Notes: generated by a model from the sequence alone, not told the origin. Shown: positions 1-8,973, counted from the first letter of the stretch. The stretch: 18,512 bases of DNA from JAZDMK01 sp043800975 (GCA_043800975.1 JAZDMK010000303.1:1-18512); one strand, 5' to 3'. Numbers and translations are program-made.

Positions 1-60
1 ACGTATTCCCGCAGTTTGTATTTAAAGAATAAAAACTATATTTGAGAATCACAAAATCCA
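1..60 (+). repeat. 60-bp perfect direct repeat, copy 1 (promoter/leader cassette)
   Basis: Bases 1-60 are identical, 60 of 60, to bases 4083-4142. Both copies sit immediately before the start codon of one of two tandem paralogous T9SS surface protein genes, with 7 bases left to the ATG here and 6 bases in copy 2. The identity ends abruptly just before the start codon; signal peptides and coding regions are clearly diverged. The repeat contains a complete Bacteroidota promoter. Because the window begins at its first base, the true left boundary of this copy cannot be seen. Confidence 0.97.
15..44 (+). promoter_or_regulatory. Bacteroidota promoter for the first T9SS surface protein
   Basis: TTTG at 15-18 and TATATTTG at 37-44 match the Bacteroidota -33 (TTTG) and -7 (TAnnTTTG) consensus, with 18 bases between them. 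Transcription would be expected to start a few bases after 44, giving a very short leader of about 15-20 nt before the ATG at 68. No Shine-Dalgarno sequence is visible, as is usual in this phylum. An identical promoter lies at 4097-4126. Confidence 0.8.
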
Positions 61-67
61 ACCTACC

Positions 68-3000
68 ATGAAGAAAGCTTTATCACTTCTTCTTTTTATT
101 TGCTTGTTTACATTTCAATCAAAAACTCAAACTTTATTCTACGAATCTTTTGAATCGCCCTTGTTTCCACCCAGCGGATGGCAGAATGTTCAGATAGCAG
201 GAACCGGATTATGGGACAGAGTTCCTTACGGATTTTTTTTCGAAGTATACCCGCATACAGGTTCAGCAATGGCCCGTTTTGACTGTTATAGTTTTCCGAC
301 TGGAACAATTGCCAATTTGAATACACCTTCTTTCGACTTAAGCAGTTTTAGTGGAAATGCAAAGGTTCGCTTCTGGATGTATCGTGATCAGAATATGCCC
401 AGTTTTCAGGATAGCGTTGAAGTATACATCAACACTTCAACCAGCCTTTCCGGGGCCACGAAACTTGGATGCGTTTGGAGACTAACGAATTCGCCACCTG
501 TTGAAACAACATCCGGATGGTATGAGTACACTTTCAATATACCCGGTTCCTTTACAGGGGTTACTAATTTTATTTTACTTGCCGGATATAGTGGTTGGGG
601 TAACGATTTTTTTATTGATGACTTTAGTGTTTTTGTTCCTGTGGCTGATGACGCCGGGATATCATCAATTCCATCCCCATCGGCACCTTTGTTGATCGGC
701 GTTTCGCCCTTCACAGTCCAATTAAGCAATTTCGGAACCAACTCCCTTTCATATACAACAATAAACTGGTCGGTAAATGGTTTGCTTCAGGCACCTTTTA
801 TATGGAGTGGAATACTTAGCCCTGGCAGCACATCTCCCCCAATCATGTTAGGCACGTATAACTTTGCTACCCCTGCCATTTATAAATTGAAAGCATGGAC
901 AAATAATCCAAATGGAACTCCTGATATCAATCCTGTGAATGACTCTACGATAAAGTTTGTGTTTCCTCAACTTTATGCATCAATTCCTTTTTCTGAAAAC
1001 TTTGATGGTAATTGGATAAACAAAAACGATACTTTAGATGTACCAAATCCTTATTGGGTAAATTCACCTTCTTTTGGATACAATTCATGGCGTCGAGATG
1101 ATCAGGGTTTGTCCGGTAACTGGTTATTATACACATGGAATCATGGGGCATACACACCAGCAGGCGCAAATTCTACCAACCATTCTGCAAGATTTCACTC
1201 ATATAATGCAATTTCAGGAATGTCTGGAAAAATTGATCTTTATGTTGATTTCTCTCAATCTGGAAATAAAAAACTTCGTTTCTGGTATATTAATCCTGAT
1301 GGAACCGACAGCCTGTTTGTACTTCTTTCAACTGACAATGGTGTTACTTTTTCATATAAATATGGGATAGGAAATGATAAGTACTGGAATGAACGTACTG
1401 TCTTGCTTGGTGGATCAATCAATACTCAATGTGTGCTCCGATTTCAGGCAAAGTCCGATCATGGTTATACTGATATAGGCCTTGATGAAATTCGCCTTAC
1501 AATTCAACCCCCAAACGATATTACAGCTTTCAATATTACAGAACCAAACAAAGGACACTGTAATATGAGCGCTTCAGAAAACTTCAGTATAAAGGTTACA
1601 AACATAGGTGTTTCAACCGCAACTAATATTCCGGTTGCATATTCAATAAACAATGGGATAAGCTGGATAAATGAATTTATTCCCGGAAACATTCTGCCAA
1701 ACGACACAGTAGAATACACATTTTTAACACCTGCTGATTTTTCTGTACCCGGGCAATTTTCCTGCATAGGAAAAACAATTATGTCAGGAGATATGGATAC
1801 CACTAACGACAAGACTCAACGATTTATCACTTCAAATACTGAAATTAATTCTTTTCCCTTTTGTGAAAATTTTGAAACCGGATACTCTCCATTCTTTGTA
1901 CTTAAAGATACTATGGAATCAGACATTTCAATCAGTAGCAATTCAGGAACCGGAGGAAGCTGGGGTTTGCAAATGACCGGGGGGTCATTTTTAGACTGGC
2001 CAACCACAGGTGGAGAAACATCTTTGAATGTATGGAATGAGTATTTCTCGCACCATGCCAGCGCAGCAACGTGTAATATTGATGCAACTTCTCTTACTTC
2101 ACTCATGCTAAAGTTTGACCTCGTTCAAACTTATTCAAACAATATTTCCTACAGCTGGTTTAGAGTATTGGTAAATGGAATTCAAATAGCTGATACTGCA
2201 GGGATATCGAACTTTAAGCCTCTGGGATATTATCAATCACCGACACACTATTTTGATCTGACTTCATACGCTGGAACCAATTTTATTATTGAACTTCAAT
2301 CATCTTGCAAGTACAAGTTTTTTTATGACCAGTCAGATGCATCATACTTAGATAATATTTATTTATTTTCCGTAGAATCGAATGATGTTGGTGTCAGCGT
2401 AGTAAAGAAACCAATCAATAAAATGTGCGGTGTAGCCTCTGATTCTGTCATCGTCTCTATTTCAAATTTTGGCTCATCGACGCAAACAAACATTCCTGTG
2501 ACAGCATTGATCAATACTCCTTCCGGGATACAGACTCTAAGTGGTATTTTGCCCGGCCCTCTTTTGCCTAGCGAAACTGATGACCTGAATTTGGGTATTG
2601 TGAATTCACTTGCAGGAGGAACTTATAGTATTAAATCATACACTTCCCTTGTTGGAGATATTATGAATCATTTTAACGATACCGCGAACTACTCATTTTC
2701 TATTGCAACTGAACTTCCCACACCTCATACTGAAAATTTTGAAAGCACGACTCCTTTAGAAAACTGGTATACGACAAACATGCATGTTTCTCCTACAGGA
2801 AACCATGGAAACACCAGCGCCATACTTTCAGCTAATGTAAATACTAGCCTTACTTACCTTTCCAGAATGTCAAAAAAAGTGGGGTTTGTTCAAAATGGAG
2901 ATTACTTGCAATTCGATTATCGAATTGTAAACAATGACAGTGGAAACACAGCAACTATACTGAATCCATCTGATTTGTTAAGAGTTCAGGTTAGCACCGA

Positions 3001-3913
3001 TTGTGAAATCCATTATATTCCGTTTTATTCAATTAATCAGTCAAACCATATTCCATCAACAAGCCTTAAACAAGTTTTGCTACCGTTAACTTCTTATGTT
3101 GGAAATTCAATTATACCTAGATTCTTGATAACCTATGGCGGATCTGGAAACTATTTCGTGGATATTGATAATGTTAGAATCGGCCCACGTATTTCTCTTA
3201 ACCTTGGCAACGATACTGCAATCTGCTACCCAAACACGATTGTGCTTGATGCTGACAGCGGGGTTGGTTTTACTTATGAATGGCATGAAGCTTCCACACC
3301 GGGAATCATTGGAACAAACCAAACATTTTCTGTTTCTCAAAGCGGTTTATACTACTTACTCCTGACAGATAGCATTGGTCAAATGTTCACTGATTCTATA
3401 AATATTACGATTGTAAATCCGAATTCTATTTTCATTTCAAATGACACTACATTATGCGCCAACAACACTCTGGAGTTGAATGCAGGTGCCGGATTCACAA
3501 GCTATCTTTGGTCAACAGGAGCTAATACCCAAATGATTTCCGTAGATACTACAGGCATTGGTCTGGCTACAGTCACATACAGTGTGTCGGCATCTCTTGC
3601 AGGTCAATGCTCAGGTATCGACACTATTTCAGTCCACTGGATAACTTGTCCGGGTATCGCTCAAAATCATGTCAGTTGGGACGTTCAGCTTTATCCCAAC
3701 CCAACAAATGGCGAATTCACCCTATCCACCGGTGTTTCGATTGGTCATGCTGAAGTAACACTTTATGATAAATATGGAAGAATGTTGGAACATTGGAATA
3801 CGAATGGAAAAATTAAAAATCTGATAAATATTGGGCATCTTGCTTCAGGTGTATATACACTATATGTCAGGAATAGTCGGGTGACGAAGATTCTAAAAGT
3901 TGTAAAAGAATAA
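68..3913 (+). CDS. T9SS-exported multidomain adhesin-like surface protein (paralogue 1)
   Basis: This is a 1281-residue exported protein, inferred to be displayed on or released from the cell surface. A signal peptide spans about residues 1-20. A choice-of-anchor J (cleaved-adhesin-like) jelly roll follows at about 22-190, with the typical FPPSGWQN opening and an FFIDDF ending. Then Ig/CARDB-like and jelly-roll domains alternate: Ig 193-300, jelly roll 306-480, Ig 483-590, jelly roll 597-768, Ig 770-880, jelly roll 886-1039. Two short domains beginning LGNDTAIC and NDTTLC follow at about 1043-1193. The end, about 1203-1281, is a type A T9SS sorting domain (LYPNPTNGEF, GVYTLYV, ILKVVK). No catalytic domain is recognisable, so adhesion or a structural surface role is inferred from domain type only. 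It is the shorter of two tandem paralogues sharing one promoter sequence. The start fits the promoter and signal peptide. A run of eight T lies at 233-240. Confidence 0.92.
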   Translation: MKKALSLLLFICLFTFQSKTQTLFYESFESPLFPPSGWQNVQIAGTGLWDRVPYGFFFEVYPHTGSAMARFDCYSFPTGTIANLNTPSFDLSSFSGNAKVRFWMYRDQNMPSFQDSVEVYINTSTSLSGATKLGCVWRLTNSPPVETTSGWYEYTFNIPGSFTGVTNFILLAGYSGWGNDFFIDDFSVFVPVADDAGISSIPSPSAPLLIGVSPFTVQLSNFGTNSLSYTTINWSVNGLLQAPFIWSGILSPGSTSPPIMLGTYNFATPAIYKLKAWTNNPNGTPDINPVNDSTIKFVFPQLYASIPFSENFDGNWINKNDTLDVPNPYWVNSPSFGYNSWRRDDQGLSGNWLLYTWNHGAYTPAGANSTNHSARFHSYNAISGMSGKIDLYVDFSQSGNKKLRFWYINPDGTDSLFVLLSTDNGVTFSYKYGIGNDKYWNERTVLLGGSINTQCVLRFQAKSDHGYTDIGLDEIRLTIQPPNDITAFNITEPNKGHCNMSASENFSIKVTNIGVSTATNIPVAYSINNGISWINEFIPGNILPNDTVEYTFLTPADFSVPGQFSCIGKTIMSGDMDTTNDKTQRFITSNTEINSFPFCENFETGYSPFFVLKDTMESDISISSNSGTGGSWGLQMTGGSFLDWPTTGGETSLNVWNEYFSHHASAATCNIDATSLTSLMLKFDLVQTYSNNISYSWFRVLVNGIQIADTAGISNFKPLGYYQSPTHYFDLTSYAGTNFIIELQSSCKYKFFYDQSDASYLDNIYLFSVESNDVGVSVVKKPINKMCGVASDSVIVSISNFGSSTQTNIPVTALINTPSGIQTLSGILPGPLLPSETDDLNLGIVNSLAGGTYSIKSYTSLVGDIMNHFNDTANYSFSIATELPTPHTENFESTTPLENWYTTNMHVSPTGNHGNTSAILSANVNTSLTYLSRMSKKVGFVQNGDYLQFDYRIVNNDSGNTATILNPSDLLRVQVSTDCEIHYIPFYSINQSNHIPSTSLKQVLLPLTSYVGNSIIPRFLITYGGSGNYFVDIDNVRIGPRISLNLGNDTAICYPNTIVLDADSGVGFTYEWHEASTPGIIGTNQTFSVSQSGLYYLLLTDSIGQMFTDSINITIVNPNSIFISNDTTLCANNTLELNAGAGFTSYLWSTGANTQMISVDTTGIGLATVTYSVSASLAGQCSGIDTISVHWITCPGIAQNHVSWDVQLYPNPTNGEFTLSTGVSIGHAEVTLYDKYGRMLEHWNTNGKIKNLINIGHLASGVYTLYVRNSRVTKILKVVKE

Positions 3914-4013
3914 TAAATAAAAAATGATAATGGAAGTTGTCACATTAGCAAATGCGGCTATGATACATATTTACCCCTCCATAGAATTCAAAAACTGATT
4001 TTCTATCTGGGTT

Positions 4014-4048
4014 AAAAAAAGCCTGCAAAATTTGCAGGCTTTTTTTTT
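4014..4048 (+). terminator. Intrinsic terminator after the first surface protein gene
   Basis: An 8-bp perfect stem, GCCTGCAA at 4021-4028 and TTGCAGGC at 4032-4039, closes a 3-base loop. It is flanked by seven A at 4014-4020 and nine T at 4040-4048. The flanks make it plausible in both directions, but only the plus-strand gene ends nearby. It separates the two paralogues into independent transcription units, 35 bases before the second promoter cassette. The remainder of 3914-4082 shows nothing recognisable. Confidence 0.9.
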
Positions 4049-4082
4049 GATTGAACATTTTAGAAAAATCAATTTTAAAAAT

Positions 4083-4142
4083 ACGTATTCCCGCAGTTTG
4101 TATTTAAAGAATAAAAACTATATTTGAGAATCACAAAATCCA
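4083..4142 (+). repeat. 60-bp perfect direct repeat, copy 2 (promoter/leader cassette)
   Basis: This copy is identical to bases 1-60 with no mismatch. It begins 35 bases after the terminator of paralogue 1 and ends 6 bases before the start codon of paralogue 2. It contains the promoter and nearly the whole predicted 5' leader. It lacks terminal inverted repeats and any recombinase gene, so it looks like a duplicated regulatory cassette rather than a mobile element. Confidence 0.97.
4097..4126 (+). promoter_or_regulatory. Bacteroidota promoter for the second T9SS surface protein
   Basis: TTTG at 4097-4100 and TATATTTG at 4119-4126 are 18 bases apart, exactly as in the copy at 15-44. With the upstream terminator at 4014-4048 this makes the second gene its own transcription unit. 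Because every base of promoter and leader is shared, the two paralogues are expected to be expressed under the same conditions. Confidence 0.8.
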
Positions 4143-4148
4143 CTTATC

Positions 4149-7100
4149 ATGAGGAAGTTATTATCCCTTCTTGTAGCAATAACAATGCTTGCTATTCAGG
4201 CAAAAGCTCAGACCTTAATCAGTGAATCCTTCGAATCGGTTACTTTTCCACCTGCCGGATGGCAGAATGTTCAGGTTTCAGGAATCGGACTCTGGGATCG
4301 TGTCAGCGTAGGTCAATATGTAACGGCCTCTCCACATACCGGCACTGGCATGGCGCGTTACGACTGCTATTCTTATCAATCAGGCACAGCTGCCTATCTA
4401 CAATCACCAAGCATCAATCTGACTACCTCTGGAGGGAATGCAAAACTTCGTTTTTGGATGTATCGTGATGCTTCTTTTGCTGGATATAGCGATAGTGTCG
4501 TTGCATTTATCAATACTACAAACATTATTACTAGTGCAACAAAACTGGGTTGTATAAGAAGACATTACCAACAAACACCTTCCCAAACTGCTGTAGGCTG
4601 GTATGAATACACCTTTTCAATTCCAGGAGCTTTTAATGGAGCAACGAATTACATTTTCTTGGAAGGAACCAGTGGTTTCGGCACAGAAATGTTTGTTGAT
4701 GATTTTCAGGTTTTTATCCCGTCTCCTAATGATGCAGGTATTGCTGCTATTACTGCACCTCCGTCAATAATAATGGCCGGAACACAAAATGTAGACGTTA
4801 CGTTACACAATTTTGGAAGTGCAACTCTGTCAACAGCCAGTGTTAACTGGTCAGTAAACGGAATCTTGCAAACACCTTATCCATGGAGTGGTACACTGGT
4901 AACAGGAGCCACTTCCACATCCTCTACTATCGGAAATTACAATTTCACCTCAGGTGTTTATACTATTAAAGCATGGACCACATCTCCCAATGGAGGAATC
5001 GATGGTGACAATTCGAATGATACCGTTTCAAGAAACATTAGTGTGCAAGGATTCGCTGCACTTCCCTTTTTCGAAGGTTTTGATGGGGTATGGATGAATA
5101 AATCAGGTACACGTGATGTCCCTAATGGATATTTTAACAACACACCACCTACCGGGAACAATTCCTGGCGTAGGAATGACGATGGAGTAAGCGCTGTATG
5201 GACATCAAATAATGCTGCATATACACCACCAGGCGCAATTTCATCGCTCCATTCAGCACGCTTTCATACCTATGATTGCAGCTATGGAGTTTTCGGATCA
5301 TTTGATATTTATGCCAACTTTACACCTCCCGGTATTAAAACTTTAAAATTCTGGCACATCAATACCACTGGGAATGATTCACTGAAAGTATTTCTGTCAA
5401 CCGATGGAGGAACTACATTCACAAAACTTCAATCATATGTTGTATCAGCAACCTGGACCCAGTATTCACTTACCCTTGGCGCATCTGTTGCACCTAACTG
5501 CGTAATTCGTTTCACTGCCAAGTCAGACTTTGGAATGAGTGATATCGGGTTGGATGAAGTGGAAATACTTTTACCGGTTGCCAACGATGCCGGTATTGTT
5601 TCTATTGAATCTCCACAGTCTCCGATTATACAGGGGGTATCCAATTTTTCTGTTAAAATGACCAATTTTGGAACTGCCGTTTTAAATTCTGCTTCGATCA
5701 ACTGGGCCGTTAACGGCGTTACCCAAAGTCCGTTTGTGTGGAGCGGAACACTGGGTTCGGGTGGAACTTCCCCTGCAATTATTATCGGAACTTACAATTT
5801 TGCTTCTGCCGGAACTTATCTACTAAAGTCATGGACTTCCAATCCTAATGGAGTTATGGATGGTTATCACGGAAATGACACAACAACAAAATCCGTCTAT
5901 ACCCAATCCTACGCAACGCTTCCGGTGTCTGAAAATTTTGATGGTGTTTGGATCAACAAAAACGACACCAATGATGTTCCATCTGCATATTGGAAAAATA
6001 CGCCAGCTTTTGGTAACAATTCATGGCGGCGTGATGATGAAGGATACACAGGCCATTGGGCTGCCAGTACTGCTGGCGCATTTGCTCCAACTGGCGCAAA
6101 TAGTACAACTCACTCTGCCCGTTTCCATACTTACTATGCATCGGACAATACAATTGGGAACCTGGACTTGTTCTGTAACTTTACTCCTGCAGGGAATAAA
6201 AAAACACGCTTCTGGTATATTAACCCTGACGGAAACGATTCATTATTTGTATATCTTTCTACGAATAACGGGCTCTCATATTCTTTGATCGGAAGCTACG
6301 GTATTCAAACTGTATGGGATGAAAAACAACTGATGCTAGGAAGCTCTGTTAACGCGCAAACTATTGTTCGTTTTGCTGCAAAATCTGATTTCGGAATGAC
6401 AGATATCGGGCTTGATGAAGTAAAAGTTATACTTCAACCTGCCAATGACATGAAAACATTTGCATGGACAGAACCGCTCGGCGATTGCGGCATGACAAAC
6501 TCTGAAGCCGTTAGTATTTTTGTAACCAATCAGGGATCAAACAATGCAATTGATGTTCCGGTTGCATACTCAATCAACAATGGCACTTCCTGGGTCTTTG
6601 ATACTATCCCCGGGACGATTGTACCTAACGACACCGTTGAATTCACTTTTGATACACATGCTGATTTTTCAACGGCTGGTGTTTATTCTTGCATTGGTAA
6701 GACACTGATGCCTGCAGACGGTGATACGACCAACGATAAAATTCAGTTATCCATGATCTCCTATGGTGACATAAACACATTCCCCTTTTTCGAAGATTTC
6801 GAGAATGGATATACTGTGTACTTCAAACAAAGCCACAGCACTCAATCAGATGCTTTTATCAGTAATACCGCCGGAACTGGCAATACTTTTGGCCTTATCT
6901 ATACTGGAGGAATTTATGATGGCTGGCTTACCAGCGGTGGCGAAACACCTACCAATGCATGGATTGACTACACAACGCATCAAGCACAAGCAACCAGTTG
7001 TACTGTGGATGCCACTGCCCTCACAACTCTGTTACTTAAATTTGATTTACGACAAAAATATTCTTATAACACTACTTACAGCTGGTTCCGGGTTCTTGTT

Positions 7101-8858
7101 AATGGCACGCAGATCAGCGACACAACAGGCATTTTAAATTTCAATCCGGTGACATATGATTCCGATCCTTTCGTTACAAGGTATTTTGATTTGACTCCTT
7201 ATGCCGGAACTACTTTCACTCTTACTTTTCAATCCTCTTGCAAATATGGTATCGACAACAGTTTAGGTTATGACTTCGATGCTGTGCAGGTTGATAACAT
7301 TGCCATGTATTCGCCCCAGCCTATTGACGCCGGTGCTTCTAATATTACTCACCCTGTTGGCGGTATGTGCGGGCAAGCAGCCGATTCAGTGATGGTAACC
7401 ATTACGAATTTTGGGACCGCTCAAGCTTTCAACATTCCGGTTACAGCTATTATCACTGGTCCTTCTGGAAACACCACACTCAATGTCAATTATATCGGGC
7501 CCTTAATGCAGGGCGTTTCCGTGAATTTGTACATGGGGACAATAAATACGATTACAAGCGGAAACTATCAGGTTAAAGCTTACACTTCCCTGACAGGCGA
7601 TAACGTAAATCATTTTAACGATACATCAATTTATAATTTCAGTATAGAAGCAATCTTGCCCGTACCAAATATTGAAACCTTTGAAAGCGCAACCCCCCTG
7701 GCAAACTGGTCAACTTCTATGTGGGTTTACCCAACGGGCGATCACGGCAACACAAGCAATGTATTGTCTTATAACATGAGTACTGCAAGTACTTATTCAT
7801 ATGCCGTGATGTCAAAGAAAGTGGGATCTATTACATCTGCGGATTACCTGACTTTTGATTATCGTATTGTAAACAATGATTTTGGCAATACGGCCGCTGT
7901 TCCGGCAACTGCCTCCGATGCAATTGATATCTGGGTTACGGCAGATTGTGGAGATAATTATACATGGTTGTATACGATTGATTACAACAATCATATTCCT
8001 ACAACAAATTCAACACAGGTAACATTACCCTTGCTTTCCTTTGTGGGCACAGATATCACACCCTATTTTGCCATCTACTTTGGTGCGGGTGATTATTTTG
8101 TCGATATCGACAACGTAAAAATCGGCCCTCTGTCAACTCCGCTTAATCTTGGAAATGATACTGCCATCTGTAGTCAGGATACACTTTACCTTGATGCCGG
8201 ATACTACAATCCCGGAAACACCTACGAATGGCATGAAGTTTCTACGCCGGGAATCATTGCAACTACACAAATTCTGGCTGTTACTGAGACTGGGTCTTAT
8301 TACGTCATTGTCTATGATGGTCTTGGAAATATTCTGACAGATGCTATTAACATCACGAGTTTAAATGGCGTGAATTTAGGCAATGACACAACCGTTTGCA
8401 CGAACCATTTATTATCGATACAGGCTTCGCCGGGATATACATCATACCTCTGGAACACAGGTGCAGCAACACAAAACATTTCAGTCGATTCCACCGGTGT
8501 TGGCTTGAATACGGCTATGTATATTGTAACTGCAACCTCTGCGGGCGGCTCCTGCCAGTCAGTCGACACCGTTTATGTCACTTGGGTTAACTGCCCTGGC
8601 ATCCCTGAAAATCAGGCCGGATACGAAGTGTACGTTTATCCGAATCCCACTTCAGGCAACTTCTCTGTGATTACCGGACCTTCTGTAGGCCCCGCTGAAA
8701 TTAGCCTGTACGACATGCACGGAAGATTATTGCAAACAGGAGAAACAAATGGAAGATCCCATTTCACTGCCGATATCTCAAAACTTGCTGCCGGTGTGTA
8801 TACCGTTCAGATACGAAACAGTAATCTTGTGAAACGATTGAAACTGATTAAAAATTAA
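4149..8858 (+). CDS. T9SS-exported multidomain adhesin-like surface protein (paralogue 2)
   Basis: This 1569-residue exported protein is homologous along its whole length to the upstream gene. A signal peptide ends at about residue 20 (AKA-Q). The order is jelly roll 1 at about 22-190 (FPPAGWQN), Ig 193-300, jelly roll 2 306-475, Ig 478-586, jelly roll 3 592-763, Ig 765-872, jelly roll 4 879-1055, Ig 1058-1168, jelly roll 5 1174-1326. Two LGNDT-type domains lie at about 1332-1480, and a type A T9SS sorting domain at about 1492-1569 (VYPNPTSGNF, GVYTVQI, KRLKLIKN). The 288 residues by which it exceeds paralogue 1 correspond to one additional Ig+jelly-roll module. The recurrent IGLDE and VDIDN strands near jelly-roll ends are typical of this domain class. 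No enzyme domain was seen, so a surface adhesin-like role is inferred. Nucleotide divergence from paralogue 1 is obvious throughout, unlike the promoter. Confidence 0.93.
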   Translation: MRKLLSLLVAITMLAIQAKAQTLISESFESVTFPPAGWQNVQVSGIGLWDRVSVGQYVTASPHTGTGMARYDCYSYQSGTAAYLQSPSINLTTSGGNAKLRFWMYRDASFAGYSDSVVAFINTTNIITSATKLGCIRRHYQQTPSQTAVGWYEYTFSIPGAFNGATNYIFLEGTSGFGTEMFVDDFQVFIPSPNDAGIAAITAPPSIIMAGTQNVDVTLHNFGSATLSTASVNWSVNGILQTPYPWSGTLVTGATSTSSTIGNYNFTSGVYTIKAWTTSPNGGIDGDNSNDTVSRNISVQGFAALPFFEGFDGVWMNKSGTRDVPNGYFNNTPPTGNNSWRRNDDGVSAVWTSNNAAYTPPGAISSLHSARFHTYDCSYGVFGSFDIYANFTPPGIKTLKFWHINTTGNDSLKVFLSTDGGTTFTKLQSYVVSATWTQYSLTLGASVAPNCVIRFTAKSDFGMSDIGLDEVEILLPVANDAGIVSIESPQSPIIQGVSNFSVKMTNFGTAVLNSASINWAVNGVTQSPFVWSGTLGSGGTSPAIIIGTYNFASAGTYLLKSWTSNPNGVMDGYHGNDTTTKSVYTQSYATLPVSENFDGVWINKNDTNDVPSAYWKNTPAFGNNSWRRDDEGYTGHWAASTAGAFAPTGANSTTHSARFHTYYASDNTIGNLDLFCNFTPAGNKKTRFWYINPDGNDSLFVYLSTNNGLSYSLIGSYGIQTVWDEKQLMLGSSVNAQTIVRFAAKSDFGMTDIGLDEVKVILQPANDMKTFAWTEPLGDCGMTNSEAVSIFVTNQGSNNAIDVPVAYSINNGTSWVFDTIPGTIVPNDTVEFTFDTHADFSTAGVYSCIGKTLMPADGDTTNDKIQLSMISYGDINTFPFFEDFENGYTVYFKQSHSTQSDAFISNTAGTGNTFGLIYTGGIYDGWLTSGGETPTNAWIDYTTHQAQATSCTVDATALTTLLLKFDLRQKYSYNTTYSWFRVLVNGTQISDTTGILNFNPVTYDSDPFVTRYFDLTPYAGTTFTLTFQSSCKYGIDNSLGYDFDAVQVDNIAMYSPQPIDAGASNITHPVGGMCGQAADSVMVTITNFGTAQAFNIPVTAIITGPSGNTTLNVNYIGPLMQGVSVNLYMGTINTITSGNYQVKAYTSLTGDNVNHFNDTSIYNFSIEAILPVPNIETFESATPLANWSTSMWVYPTGDHGNTSNVLSYNMSTASTYSYAVMSKKVGSITSADYLTFDYRIVNNDFGNTAAVPATASDAIDIWVTADCGDNYTWLYTIDYNNHIPTTNSTQVTLPLLSFVGTDITPYFAIYFGAGDYFVDIDNVKIGPLSTPLNLGNDTAICSQDTLYLDAGYYNPGNTYEWHEVSTPGIIATTQILAVTETGSYYVIVYDGLGNILTDAINITSLNGVNLGNDTTVCTNHLLSIQASPGYTSYLWNTGAATQNISVDSTGVGLNTAMYIVTATSAGGSCQSVDTVYVTWVNCPGIPENQAGYEVYVYPNPTSGNFSVITGPSVGPAEISLYDMHGRLLQTGETNGRSHFTADISKLAAGVYTVQIRNSNLVKRLKLIKN
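4725..5576 (+). repeat. Internal Ig + jelly-roll module A in paralogue 2
   Basis: Residues about 193-476 form one module, starting PNDAGIAAI and ending IGLDEVEILLP. It is homologous to the directly following module B and to the single corresponding module of paralogue 1 (residues about 192-480). Shared landmarks are VNWSVNG, PWSGTL, NSWRRNDDG, HSARFHTY and RFTAKSDFGMSDIGLDE. Module A is the most diverged of the three and has no counterpart in paralogue 1. Confidence 0.85.
5577..6440 (+). repeat. Internal Ig + jelly-roll module B in paralogue 2
   Basis: Residues about 477-764 repeat the module A layout, starting VANDAGIV and ending IGLDEVKVILQP. Module B resembles the single module of paralogue 1 more than it resembles module A. 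Shared strings include SENFDG, WINKNDT, FWYINPDG and GTYNFA. It is therefore the positional equivalent of that module, and module A is the one gained in this gene or lost from paralogue 1. Confidence 0.85.
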
Positions 8859-8868
8859 TTTATTTCTG

Positions 8869-8895
8869 AAAGGGCCGGTTCATCCGGCCTTTTTT
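8869..8895 (+). terminator. Intrinsic terminator after the second surface protein gene
   Basis: GGCCGG at 8873-8878 pairs with CCGGCC at 8884-8889 around a 5-base loop, TTCAT. The stem can extend outward by AAAG/TTTT-type pairs. Six T follow at 8890-8895, then a C and four more T. It lies 10 bases after the stop codon and isolates the next gene from the surface protein transcript. Confidence 0.9.
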
Positions 8896-8973
8896 CTTTT
8901 CAAGAATGTGTTGTTATTATTTTTTTTATTTCTATGCATGGCAGGATGCTTGCTGTCGTATTTTTATCCTTTC

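Noticed and set aside
1..4142. The 60-bp direct repeats as ends of a mobile or integrated element
   Set aside because: They are positioned as functional promoters before homologous genes, and no recombinase, transposase or terminal inverted repeats lie between them.
8908..8973. Upstream GTG start extending the transglutaminase-like protein by 22 residues
   Set aside because: It begins 13 bases after the terminator T-tract, lacks a basic N-region and would place a second hydrophobic stretch before a normal signal peptide. The ATG at 8974 fits better.
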